Program-made: the position numbers and the translations under genes
Shown here: positions 1 to 11,294 of the stretch, piece after piece
Numbering within the stretch: the stretch's first letter is position 1
How the letters are laid out: each line of letters begins with the position of its first letter
Notes under the pieces: model-generated
Told to the model about the DNA's origin: nothing
What the model saw: the letters and a program-made list of their open reading frames with translations, nothing else
Database searches by the model: none
NCBI GenBank assembly: GCA_027924645.1
Contig: BSBN01000140.1
Coordinates: forward strand, 8,500,501-8,564,500
Direction of reading: 5' to 3'
DNA from: Cunninghamia lanceolata
Taxonomy: Eukaryota; Streptophyta; Pinopsida; Cupressales; Cupressaceae
Length of the DNA: 64,000 nt

Positions 1-2860
1 GGATGGTAGCCCAATTATTTTCATTAGAAGCATATCACTCAAAGGCTTCTACACCATTGGATGTACAAGCAATTATAGATAAGCACTCTATAGTTTTTGG
101 GGAGATGCCAAAAGGATTGCCTCCTAGGAGAGATCATGATCATGCCATTCAACTAGTACTAGGGAGCCAACCACCCAACATCAGGCCCTACAGATATCCA
201 TATACTCAGAAAAGTGAGATTGAGAAGATAGTTCAAGAGATGCTAGAAGCAGGCATTATTAGGCATAGTCAAAGTGGTTACTCACCTTCTGTGGTAATGG
301 TGCGTAAGAAGGATGAAACTTGGAGGATGTGTCCAGATTACAGGGAGCTTAACAAGTTCACCATAAAAGATAATTTCCTATTCCAGTAATTGATGATTTG
401 TTAGATGAGCTTAATGGTGCTATTTATTTTACAAAACTTGATCTCTATTCTGGTTATCATCAAATTAGAACTAGAGATGAGGATGTACATAAGACAGCTT
501 TTAGAACCCATGAGGGCCACTATGAATTTTTGGTAATACCTTTTGGTCTCATTAATGCACCGTCGACATTTCAAGAACTCTATCTCCAGGCCATTTTTGA
601 GGAAATTTGTTTTGGTATTTTTTGATGACATCTTAATATATAGTAAAACATGGGAGGAACACTTGCAACATGTAAATCAAGTGTTGGACATTTTGAAGTA
701 GAATAAGTTGTATGCTAAACCATCCAAGTGTATCTTTGGTGTCAAAGAAGTGGAGTACCTTGGTCACATTGTGTCACATGAGGGAGTCAAGGTGGACCCT
801 CATAAGATCTAAGCAATTGTAGAGTGGAAAATTCCTAAGACCCTTCAGAACTTACGAGGTTTTTTAGGGCTTACAAGGTATTATCACCGATTTGTAAAGA
901 ATTATGGTAGCATAGCATCTCCTCTCACATCCTTGTTAAAGAAGGATGCTTTCCAATGGCATGAAGTAGCGACAAGGGCATTTGAGAAACTAAAGGAAGC
1001 CATGTGCACAACTCCAGTCCTAGCTACCCTAGATTTTTCTAAAACATTTGTTGTTGAATGTGATGCTTCAGGACATGGAATAGGAGAGTACTTATTCAAG
1101 AAGGAAAACCCATAGCATTTGAAAGTCACCAACTCAAAGGTAAGAATTTGTTGAAGCTAGTTTATGAGAAGGAAATGTTAGCTATCTTGCATGCAGTCAA
1201 ACAATGGAGACCTTATTTAATGGGACGACACTTTAAGGTCAAGACAGATCATGATAGTCTCAAATATTTCTTGGAACAGAGGTTATCATCTGAAGAACAA
1301 CAAAAATGGGTCACAAAGATGTTGGGATATGACTTTGAGATCATATATAAGAAAGGCAAGGAGAATGTTGTGGTTGATGCTCTATCAAGGCGTGATGAAT
1401 CCATAGAGTCATTTTTATTTTCCATTTCCATGTTAAAAGTAGACTGGGTAAATGAGACAAGAGAAGAGTGGGAGAAGGACATAGATACTCTAAGGCTCAT
1501 TGAGAAACTACAATAGGAATCAAGTGTGTCTGACAAATTTTCATGGAAAGGAAATATTTTATGGTACAAGGAGAGGTTATACCTTTGCAAGAATTCAACT
1601 CTTAAGCTTAAGGTGTTGGAAGAACTACATGCTTCTCCAATAGGTGAGCACTTAGGATTCCTCAAAAATTATCATAGAATTAAGCAAGATTTCTTTTGGG
1701 AAGGGCTAAAAGGGGATGTTCAAAAATTTGTAGCTGAATGCATGGTATGTCAACAACATAAAGGGGAGATAGTTAAGACTTCAGGTCTTCTACAACCCTT
1801 ATGTATCCCAAGTCAAAGGTGGGAGGAGGTATCTATGGATTTCATCATAGGTTTACCTAGATCTGAAGGAAACAATGTCATCATGGTTGTTGTGGATCGT
1901 CTCACCAAATATGGTCACTTTTGTGCTTTGGCACAACCATTGGTAGCAAGCACTATAGCAATAGCTTTTATGAATACTATTCAGAAACTGCATGGGACTC
2001 TAAAAGTTATAGTTAGTGATCGTGACCCTATATTTACAAGTAATTTTTGGACTGACTTGTTTTCATGCTTGGGCACTCAGCTTGCTCGTAGTTCATCATA
2101 TCACCCCCAGTCAAATGGACAGATAGAAGTGGTCAACAAATGCTTGGAAGGCTATCTCCATTGTTTTGCTTCAGATAAACAAGAGAGATGGGTGCAATGG
2201 CTACCACTAGCAGAATGGTGATACAACACTTCTTTCCATACTCCTTCCAAGATGTCTCCATTTTTAGCACTATATGGTTACCACCCACCATCAATCATCT
2301 CTTCATTGTGTTCACAACCAAAGGTTCACACAGTCGAAGAACACATCCATCATCAGCAAGAGGTATTGGCTATTCTTCGAGAGAACTTAGCAATGGCACA
2401 AAACAGAATGAAGCAACAAGTTGATCAACACCATAGTGAAAGAACTTTTGAAGTGGGAGATTGGGTCTTTGTACGACTACAACCATTCAAGCAAATGTCT
2501 CTAAAATAACAACATAAAGCTAAAAAAATGGCACCCAAGTACTATGGTCCTTATAAGGTGTTGCAAAAGATTGGCAATGTAGCATATAAATTGGAGCTTC
2601 CCATATCAACAAAAATTCATCCAGTTTTTCATGTTTCCTGCTTGAAGAAGGTTATTGGGAATAAAGTGGTAGCATAGACTAAGTTACCTAAGCTTGATGA
2701 GGAGGGAAGAATAGTTGTGGATCCTAAGAGAATTATTCAAACACGCACCAAGAAGCTGAGGACAAGGGAAATCATAGAATATCTAATTAAATGGAAGAAC
2801 TCTCTAGTTGAGGAAGCTACATGGGAGAATGTGGAATCATGCAAAAGCATTCACATTTGA
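1..2860 (+). pseudogene. Broken Ty3/gypsy pol (RT, RNase H, integrase, chromodomain)
   Basis: Reverse transcriptase begins before the window. At 3-389 there is the RT fingers region (DYRELNKFT), at 398-625 the palm ([22 protein letters not shown]), and the catalytic FFDD follows at about 620. RNase H lies at about 930-1400 (VECDASGHG, TDHDSLKYF, VDALSRRDE). Integrase lies at 1526-2509 with an HHCC zinc site (H, H, then CMVCQQHK), catalytic aspartates in MDFIIGLP and VSDRDPIF, and a glutamate in GQIEVVN. A C-terminal chromodomain-like segment (EYLIKWKN, EATWENVE) ends near 2858. There are frameshifts near 390 and 615 and stops near 700, 810, 1113, 1514, 2219, 2507 and 2675, so no functional polyprotein can be made. 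Without the breaks the protein would match family length for this portion. Confidence 0.9.
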
Positions 2861-2886
2861 TCAGCATTAAGGACAATGCTTCTTTG

Positions 2887-2898
2887 AAGAGGGGGGCA
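2887..2898 (+). other. Polypurine tract of element A
   Basis: A purine run (AAGAGGGGGGCA) directly precedes the TG that starts the LTR. It would prime plus-strand DNA synthesis in a live element. Confidence 0.75.
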
Positions 2899-3269
2899 TG
2901 CTACGCCCTTAATCCTATAATGTGTATAGGGTTATGAATAGTCAGCTTGTGGCTATCTTAACTCTTAATTAAGTCATATTATCATTATTTTATTGTTATT
3001 TAGTTGTTTAGGTCAGCCTAAGGCTTATATAGGCCCATCTAAGTTGGCCTAGGTGATATCCTAGTCATAAATAGGTATATATATAGGAGGTAGTGAGTCT
3101 TATTTCATCATATTAAGTATTGTGTTCTCATTGAAAACTATTGGAGGTATCCCCCTCAAAGTGGTTTTGGAGGTTGCCCCCTCGAAGTGGCATATTATTA
3201 TCAAGTGTTTGCAGCATATTTACTATTATATTCAGATATTGTGCAAGTTGTTTCATTACAACTTCATCA
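2899..3269 (+). repeat. 3' LTR of element A
   Basis: It starts with TGCTACGCCC right after the polypurine tract and ends near CATCA. A TATATATA stretch at about 3076-3083 is a candidate core promoter. The partner 5' LTR is outside the window, so the right edge could not be fixed by comparison. I placed it where similarity to the B leader begins. Confidence 0.65.
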
Positions 3270-3466
3270 ATTTCCTTACAACACCTTTTCTTTCACTTAT
3301 TTGCATGGAAAAAAGTTGAAAAATCAAGGATTTTTTTATCTTAAACATATCTTGCTCCTAGGGTTTGTTCTATTAGTTTATGCATGCTTTTGTATGAGTA
3401 TTATAACTCAATTCCCTAATAAAAATATCCCTATAAGAAGAAGTATAAGACTCATGGGATCTACTG
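3270..3466 (+). mobile_element. Left fragment of element B2 (leader end and gag start)
   Basis: This stretch matches 5711-5883 inside element B1: the last leader repeat (CCTTACAACACC), then the segment that encodes an N-terminal piece ending near GGATCTACTGC. It stops exactly where LTR1 of B1 begins and resumes at 33674 after the second CTTTT duplication. It is therefore the left half of the gag-only element that B1 invaded. The rest of B2's left side is cut off by element A. Confidence 0.75.
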
Positions 3467-3471
3467 CTTTT

Positions 3472-4722
3472 TGTAACATCAGAAAATGTCCCCTTGGGGG
3501 CTTTTCCATCATAATGTTTAGCTCCCAGGTCTTTAGCATGCATTTAGGACATTTTGGTTCATATTTTAACACCCTAATGGAATGAGACCTAAGTTCCATG
3601 GCAAATTGGACCTAGGTTGACCCCTTGATCTGTAATCTACCCCAAATAGGGGGGAAGGACTTGGGTGCCTACACCCTAGTCTTGCCCTATTTTGAGGCAG
3701 CCACAATTTCTAGGTGTCGATTAGTGACTGTTATTAGGTCCCTTTGCTGACACGGTAAGTTTAAATTTCAAATATCTTGGCGGGAGTGTTTATAGATGCA
3801 TATATAAACATGCTTAAGCATTCATTTGAAAACTAGATTTCAACTAGAGATGATGTTCATGTGATTTTGGCATCCTAAGCTAATTCAAGGCTTTCTATTG
3901 TGTTATAAGAGTAGACTTGTATGTTTTGTGTGTTGATATTTGCAGATTTGAGCATCAATCTCCTCGGCATGAAGAGCATCTCCTCCATGAGAGCTTCACT
4001 ACAAGATGACATAATATTGTGTTTTCATCATTAACTCCTTTAGTTTTTACCTCTACCTCACAAGGGCACACACTCTTTGTTTGACAATGGTATACAGAGA
4101 CTTAAGTGTCCTCCAGGGCTTGACTGAGGCAAGCCTCTAAACACCACAACCCCAAAACCAAGTCTTGTGATTACAATTTACAAGTGTTGCATCTGGGAAA
4201 AGTGGAGTTGTAGGAAAGTATTGGCAGATGTCAAGGATTCAAGATCTAAATAAAATGACACAGGAGCACTTCTAGGACTTGGGTGCTCACTCTAGTGTCC
4301 TCCGCAGCTAGATCTCCAAAGACAAAAGTTACAGGACTGATCAGTGTCGAAAGGAGGTTTAGATTCTGTGAAGAAACCTGTACCTTGGGCTAAGGCACCC
4401 GCTCCAGTGTCCCCGACTATTCCACCTTGGAACCTCATAAACAAGTATTCTATGATTTGGCATTTTACTCCTGTCTGCAAGAGATTTTTCTGTCTTTTAT
4501 CAATTTGTTGTCGTATTTGCATAATTAGGGTTTTAATGGTTAATTGGGCATAAGAGAAGGAAAATTAATAATTAAATTCCCTAATCCAAATTTCCCTACT
4601 GAAAGTGACCTAGGGTATGATAGTGCTTGCCACTCGACCCTAGATGCTTGAATATTAAGCAGAAAGGCGAATTTAAACATCTAAACACTAGAACATTAAC
4701 AAATCCAATTTTCCCCTAAACA
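3472..4722 (+). repeat. 5' LTR of element B1
   Basis: It starts TGTAACATC and ends CTAAACA, 1251 bp. The same sequence recurs as 10026-10142 plus 32531-33668 and, more diverged, at 44033-45290. Confidence 0.9.
3801..3808 (+). promoter_or_regulatory. TATA box candidate in LTR of B1
   Basis: TATATAAA, preceded by GTTTATAGATGCA. The element is kept at the matching places in the other B-family LTRs (32743-32750 TATATAAA; 44361-44368 TATATAAG), which supports a real core promoter. Confidence 0.6.
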
Positions 4723-4725
4723 CTT

Positions 4726-4738
4726 TGGTGAACCCGTG
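4726..4738 (+). other. Primer binding site candidate of B1
   Basis: TGGTGAACCCGTG begins three bases after the LTR end. A start with TGG next to the LTR is what pairing to a tRNA 3' CCA needs. I cannot say which tRNA. Confidence 0.5.
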
Positions 4739-5089
4739 TTTTGGACTTAAATTGAAACTTTCTAAGTGTTTTTCATCAAATTTGGATTGATTTCATTCAT
4801 TCATTTAGTCATTCAATTTATTGCATTAAGCAAAATTCAAAAAAATTACATTGTTGGGCTTACTAGATTGCATCATTTCAACAAAAAGTAGCAATTTTGA
4901 TGCATTTTCAATAAATTTCCATGGGCATTTTGCATCTGTAAGATTGAAAATCATTTTCAGATCTGAGAGTATGTAATTTCCAAAAAATTTAGACTTCAAA
5001 CCATTCACATAGCACTTTTTCCTAAGATCTCAAACCTAGGACTTCGAAAACAACAATTTTCACTAAAATTTGGCCTTATCGACTTTATA

Positions 5090-5760
5090 AACTTGCACCA
5101 TAGGTGTGTTGTGAAAGATATTTTGGCACTATTTTTATATTATCAGGGTAATAATTTTTTTCCCCTTATAAAAATCTTCACAACACCCTTTTAATGGGCT
5201 CTTGTAGTGAAAATTTGGTGAAAAACTACACTTTTTGACTATTTTTGCCCTAGGGTTTGACCTAGTTTGCACTCCAAGTATGTTGTGATAAATTTTATGG
5301 ATTGAGGTGACTATTATCATTGATATTATTTTCTTTCCCTCATAAAATTCCTTACAACACCTCTTTTGCTAGGTCTTGGAGTTGAAAAATCATGAAAAAT
5401 AGTCTATTTTCGCTATATTTTCACTAGGGTTTGAGCTTAAGTGGCACTAAAAGTGTGTTGTGTTGGGTATTTTGGCATCAAGTGGATGTTATTACTGATA
5501 TTAGTTTCTTTCCATCATCATTTTCCTCACAACACCCTTTTTTATGCTCTCTTGCATTAAGTTTTTTGTGAAAAAAGTGTCTATTTTGACATATTTTCAC
5601 TATATTTTGACTTGGCATCAAATTGAAATCACATCAAGAGTGTGTTGAGAGTAATATTATTGCTGTTTTGGACTGATATCAGACATATAATTTTCTTCCC
5701 TTGACTGAAATCCTTACAACACCCTTTGGATCATTCATTTGCATTGAAAACATATCAAAA
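5090..5760 (+). repeat. Degenerate tandem repeat of about 180 bp in B1 leader
   Basis: About four units, each with GTGTGTTGTG-like sequence, a GATATTAT/AGATATT stretch, then CCTTACAACACCC and a GAAAAAT..GTCTATTTT segment. The ACAACACC marks fall at about 5175, 5352, 5527 and 5713, so the period is 175-186 bp. The last unit is also present in B2 at 3271-3290. Stretch 4739-5089 before it shows no clear feature. Confidence 0.75.
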
Positions 5761-5810
5761 ATCAAGCATTTACAACATATCCTAAGCCTAAAACTTGGGC
5801 ACATTGCTGC

Positions 5811-8220
5811 ATGAGTCTAGTAACTCACTACCCTAAGAGAAATATACCTTTAAAAAGAATCATAAGATACATCGGATCTAGTGCTCTTGAAGAAGTTGGT
5901 ACTTTGAACACTTTCTTTACAAAAGGAGAACCCAAACGTGACAAGACATTGCACCTATTACAAGTACAATGGAAGAACAAACTTTTCATGATGTTGATAA
6001 TACTATTGAGGCAACAGGATATGTATTAGATAAACAAATATAAAAATTGGATAAAGAGTTAGCCCAATTTCAATAATTTATGGCAAATGAGAGAATAGCT
6101 GAAGAGGTCGTTCCTACAATTCATAACATAAGAGAATTGATAAAAGAAGGACAAGATGGCGTTAATGCACTTCGTGGTCTAACACATATTATTCAAACTA
6201 ACATTATGCTAGTGACTGAATGTGCACAAGTGATAAATAACACTCTATCACCATCGCATACTCAAGTTTCAGCACCTATACCGACTACAGGAATATCCAT
6301 GTTTACATCAACAATCCTAAAAACTAATGCGAACACTTGCAGTAAAGCTACCACTGGTATTGGAGTATCTAATGGCACTAATTACAAAGCTGTGGGATTT
6401 AATTATTAGAATTTAGTTCCTAAAGGGACATCTTCTATGAATAATTGTTCTCAACCTCATCTATTCCACTCATTTCCAGCCACCTATTACATACTCACAA
6501 CCATCTTCCACCTATCATTATGGCCAACCACCGTTAACATATTCTCAGCCTCCACATATTGTATCTTAAGCTCAATCACCTCCCCACCTTGGTTCCAATT
6601 CCTCACAACAAACCACATCTCCAAATGATGCCATCTTAAACCAACTTTTACAAGGCATGACTACTTTGCAACAAAAGGTAACAAATTTGACAAACTCTTT
6701 GTAGCATAGTCTACCAATATATCATGTCCGTAATTTGTTATCCTATGCAATCTTGAGAACCCCTATGCCTGAGAGGTTTGAAACTCCTCGCTTTGAAAAA
6801 TATGGTGGAAAAGGAGATCCTAATATCCATGTGGCAACATTCACAGCTATGTGTAGTGATTTCTATTTTGAAGAGGATTTGTTAGCAAAACTTTTCCCGC
6901 AATCTCTCAAAGATACTTCTTTAGAATGGTTTTGCTCTTTGCCTCCGATTCAATTCACTCCTTTTCATAGTTAATCAATCAATTTTTACAACATTTTCAA
7001 GCAAATATCAGACCCCAAGTCACTCTTATTAACTTGGTTCAATGCAAACAAGGTCCAAAAGAAAAGTTGACTGAATTCATTAGTCAGTATCAAGGCCTTT
7101 ATGCACAGATTTAGTATCACATGAATGATGAGGATGTTCAAAAGATATTTATTACAAATTTACAACCTAATATTCATGATAAGATTCTCTTGATGAAGTA
7201 CAATTCCTTTCAACATTTATGCATTGCCCTTCATGATAATCAACTTTCATCTAGTCAATATGAAAACCAAAACTCATTAGCTCAAGTTGGTCAATCCATG
7301 GGTGGATCATCGCAAATCAACTTTAAGAGGAACAATAATAGAGGTTTCATCAATATCAATGGACCAAATACAAATGTGTCTGCTATAAACAATCCAAAGA
7401 AACCATTGTATCAACCAAGAAAGTTTACTCCAATATTTGAGTCCTATCATTCTATCATGAATCAAGCTGTGAGTAACAATATTCTGAAGCTTCCTCTGAT
7501 CAAGCCTGTTGATCCTAGTAAACAAGGACCTTACTTCAATGCTAATGCCTTTTGTCATTATCATCAAATGCAAGGACATGACACTGAATGATGTATGCAT
7601 CTTAAACATGAGATACAGGACCTTATTGATTCAAATGTCATTTAGGTATCGAGTGTGAATGATAATGGAAATAAGCCAGTTGTCCCACCAAATCAAAATT
7701 TACAAATCTTCACTAATCCTTTTCCTAAGCATACTAAAAATAATATGGTGAAACAAGGTTTAGTAGAAGTAGACAAGGATGATTACTTGGACTATGACAA
7801 TATCATGGGAATGATTGAAGTGGATAAGAAACAAGTGGATAACCCACCTTGCCCATGAAAAAATGGAATTTACGCTGAGGTTCCTCCTTCGTTATCCTTA
7901 TATGGATCAAGAGATAATCAAAATAAATTTGAAAAGAAAAAACAACAATCGATACAGACAAGAAAGATGGTACATGATGAATCCTACTATTGTTCTAGAA
8001 AGATTCACCAATGAAAACTCGCCAAAAATTGAAAAAAAGAAAGACGAAAATTAATAGTCAGAGATAATAGTGGTTCTCCCCCTCATAAGAAACAAAAAGC
8101 CTCATTTAAATAAGGATTTAAAGAAGCATCATATGATAACAAACAAGACTTTCATAAGAAACACTCAAATTTTGCAACAAACATGATCGAATACCTCTAC
8201 AAGAGGTTCGCGAACTCTAA
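5811..8220 (+). pseudogene. Broken Ty3/gypsy-type gag of B1
   Basis: An N-terminal segment (5811-6029) is followed by the capsid-like retrotransposon Gag core at 6735-7230 (PERFETPRFEKYGGKGDP, LFPQSLKDTSLEWF, then IFITNLQPNIHDK). A zinc knuckle of the C-x2-H-x4-H-x4-C form lies at about 7550-7595 (FCHYHQMQGHDTE followed by a stop and C). A basic tail reads SPPHKKQK near 8075, a possible nuclear-targeting sequence. Stops and frameshifts near 6029, 6409, 6700, 6974, 7590 and 7858 break the frame. The matching parts in B2 carry different breaks, so both decayed separately. The gag would package element RNA into particles in an active relative. Confidence 0.8.
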
Positions 8221-10025
8221 CATATAATATGAAGGCCCTATAGGTAAGTACCTCTAACTCTCTCTCTCTCTCTCATTATGTGCTTGCCCCGTGATGTGTT
8301 ATGTGTTGTTTAGTCCTCCTGGGATGACCTTGGATTCTCTCGTAAGGTTCAAAATACTAGGAGACCGCCTCTATTGTGACCTTCTTCTATTTGTATCATC
8401 ATTCTTCTATATTCCCTTTCTCTGATTTCATTGTTGTGTGTTGTGTCTTGTGGACATAGCATCATGGTTGGTGACTTGGGGGAACCCTCCTATGTGACTG
8501 TCCCTAAGACACTTGTTTCTCCTCTCTTATTTATTGTTTCCCTTCCTCTAGTGTTTCGACCTTGTAGGCGAATGATGACAAACATTTATATTGATGTGAA
8601 CCTAGTGTCCCTTTCGAGAGAAATCAAAAAATGGACTTAGTTCCTAATATGACAATGGGGTTGTCTATCTTATCCAATGCTTGGCTAGTGGAAGCACTCA
8701 TGCTTTCCACGTAGTGAATTTGATGATGTTTCTATCATATTTACAAATCTTAACAATACTACTACTCTATGCACCTTTGTTTGGCTTTGAATCTAGCCTT
8801 GGTGGTACTCGATTCAGAGAGCTTCATGATATAGCCCCACGGTTATCCTTGAACTCTGAATTCATTGTATAACCTTGGCTCTTTGTGTGGTTAATCATAT
8901 GCATTGATGTTGTTAGTTATCATGATGTTGTAGACACTAACATGTTTCTTGCAGGGATGTGTTTGTGGGAACATTTGGCGATCGTAAAGTACATGTCACC
9001 TCTAGGGGGCATGGGCTTTGCAAAAGTTAGTATTCCCTTGTGTGTTTTCTTCCTATCTTAATGTAATTGATATCGATGCATGATATCAACCACCTTAAGG
9101 TGGGGGCATATATAAGGTAAGCTGTCTGTTATAGATGTTAGCAATGTGTTGGACCTCAGATGCAAAGACTTGTGCCCTAGAGTAGTGTGTCGTGCATCCT
9201 GAGTTTTTTTGCAATCAATCAATCATGTAAGCCCTCTATGGAGGAGAGATATCAAGCATATCATTTTTCTTAAAGCCCTCTATGGAGGCAGGATATCAAG
9301 CATATCCTTTTTCTTAAGCCCTCTGCGGAGGTGGGGATGGTGTATTTCTCAGAGCAGATTGCATCATCCTGTCATTTTCAAAAAGTCCTCTGCAGAGGCA
9401 GGGAGTAGTTCTATGACTAACTCAACCCTTAAGCATGTTTTCAGAAATTGTTGTGGTGAAGCGCAATTGTCAGTGTGTGCCTGTCATGTACCTGAAATGG
9501 TGATGAGCCTAGAAATAGGGAATGCACCATCGCTTGTCTGTCATGTTTTCTCCCTGTCTTCAAGTGTGTGTATTTTGGTGTGCTTGTTTTGCATGGCATG
9601 TTTGTTGCCCCATATGTAGAGACCAGCGGCCTCGGGTAGTGCTTCCTACATTTTGGGAGGTTTTATGTGTCTTGTGTGTGTTGCCCCATATATACAGAGA
9701 CATGTGCCCTAGGGTAGTGCATCCTATATTATGGGAGGTTTGTTTAATTTCTAGCACTTGTATTTGCATTTCATATATATATGAGAAAAAGAAGATAAAA
9801 TATATCATTTCTATCTTCCATGCATTAATGTGTCTTCTATGCATTGACTGTCTTCTCTGTGTTCTGCGTGACTGTAACTGTCTTCTCTGTGTTTTGCGTG
9901 CCTCTTACTATCTTCTATGTGATTGGCATGTCTTCTCCATGCTTGGTGTGTTTGCTGCATTTGTGACCTTACTTTAATGCATGTATTGGCCTCACGTTTA
10001 TACATACATTAAAGTGGGGGCTAAA
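8221..10025 (+). other. Non-coding 3' region of B1 with repeated small hairpins and polypurine tract
   Basis: A (CT)n microsatellite lies at about 8257-8274. Four short inverted repeats with arms CCTC and GAGG around a 4-base loop lie at 9233-9244, 9277-9288, 9320-9331 and 9387-9398. They sit in a degenerate tandem array (GATATCAAGCATATC repeated). Around 9160-9740 a second module (CATATGTAGAGACC..., AGGGTAGTGCATCCTA..., TGGGAGG) repeats about three times. A polypurine tract, AAAGTGGGGGCTAAA, directly precedes the 3' LTR at 10026. No convincing reading frame. Confidence 0.6.
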
Positions 10026-10142
10026 TGTAACATCGAAAAATGTCCCCTTGGGGGATTTTCCCTCATAAGGTTTAGCTCCCGAGTCTTTGACACATGCATT
10101 TAGGATATTTTAGTTCATATTTTAACACCCCGATGGAATGAG
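10026..10142 (+). repeat. 3' LTR of B1, first piece
   Basis: TGTAACATCGAAAAATG onward matches 3472-3590. It is cut after GGAATGAG by element C and continues at 32531. Confidence 0.9.
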
Positions 10143-11229
10143 TGTTGGCAAGACACACTATATGGATTCATGATTTTTGTCATTGATGGCAACAAAGTTC
10201 ATCCCACACATCCACAGGACATGGTGTGTCTCTACTGGAAGTCATAATGAAGAATGTTGTGGTCCGGTAAACAAGAATAGAGCATATGGCGAGGTCCGAC
10301 AGATAGGTCTAGATCTCTTAGAGGAAGTATCCTGGTGAAGTGCAGATTTGGGGAAGTCAAGAGGACTACCTTAAGTGATAGATTCCAAGAATTTAGCCTC
10401 TGGTGACAGATGAGGAAAAAGATATGAATACTAGAGTACCAAGTTCCTGAGTGATAGTGTGAACAGAGGAAGAACTGACTAACAGAACATCAGACTATTT
10501 TTTGGATGTGTTACTAATGATGGAAAAGGATCTTAAGCCATAAGTTATGTTTGGCCAACATGATTGATGACTTCTACAAGTATATGCTTGATCCGCATTA
10601 CTTGGTGTGCAAGGATTCAGCCAACAAATCAGAGTTTGTGAAAAGATTGACTATTCTAGGTGCTGACTTGAAAGGTGATGAAATTACTTGTGCAGATATA
10701 TATACAAGATGGATTTAGTTGTGAGAGTAGTTGTTGTTGTTAGTGATGTGCGAATAAAAGTGAAGAACAAAGCAGAAGCAGTAAAGAAGGTCTGATATGT
10801 GAAAGAAAGCAGCATAAGAAAAGAGGAAAGATGAAGTGTAGCAGATCAGTGTACTGAGCCTAACTGAAACTGAACTTCAGCATATGTAGATGCTCCCAAT
10901 CAGTTCAAGTATTGTATAACACTCTTTTTGTAGACAGTGTGTCTCTTGTAGGCAGTGTGCCTCTTTGTGAGTAGTGTGCTCGGGCAGTGAGCCCTAATTG
11001 GCAAGTGCCATTTTGTTTTTCCTTATTCTTCTAATAGAGAATAATCTTTGGGTTAATCACCCCGTGGTTTTCTCCCTTAACAGGGTTTCCATGTCAAAAA
11101 TATTGTGTCATGTGTATTTCCATTTCATGGTTATGTTTTATTTGAATTAATGCTGCATTGATTAATAAGAAAGTTCAGAAAGCAAAAATAATTAGGATAA
11201 CTGATTCACCCCCCTCTCAGTTATCAACA
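10143..11229 (+). repeat. 5' LTR of element C
   Basis: Starts TGTTGGCAAGACAC, ends GTTATCAACA. Contains GATATATATACAAGATG at about 10695-10711 as a TATA candidate, and a short array of TAGGCAGTGTGCCTC-like units near 10925-10995. Confidence 0.9.
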
Positions 11230-11231
11230 AT

Positions 11232-11243
11232 TGGTATCAGAGC
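11232..11243 (+). other. Primer binding site of element C
   Basis: TGGTATCAGAGC lies two bases inside the LTR end. This is the standard complement to the 3' end of plant initiator methionine tRNA. Confidence 0.9.
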
Positions 11244-11294
11244 CAGGTTCCTCCTAATAGAGTCTAACAGCTTGAGGAAGATCTGGGAATTCAA

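Larger units (their letters stand above)
1..3269 (+). mobile_element. Element A: 3' part of a Ty3/gypsy chromovirus
   Basis: The left end of the element lies outside the window. What is visible is, in order, reverse transcriptase, RNase H, integrase, a chromodomain, a polypurine tract and one LTR of about 371 bp. This order and the C-terminal chromodomain are those of plant chromoviruses; the short LTR suggests a Reina-like group, but that is a guess. To the right, from about 3270, the sequence matches the leader and gag start of the B family, so A appears to have inserted into the untranslated leader of element B2. Frameshifts and stops show it is dead. The exact right end is uncertain by about 15 bp because two CA ends (3269 and 3283) are possible. 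Confidence 0.85.

Noticed and set aside
8257..8274. (CT)n run as a possible promoter element
   Set aside because: It is a plain microsatellite not present at the matching place in B2.
9209..10005. Cys-rich ORFs (9209-9619, 9522-9977) that could be a small secreted protein
   Set aside because: They lie over tandem TGTCTTCTCTGTG-type repeats in the non-coding 3' region of B1, overlap in two frames and are not kept in B2.
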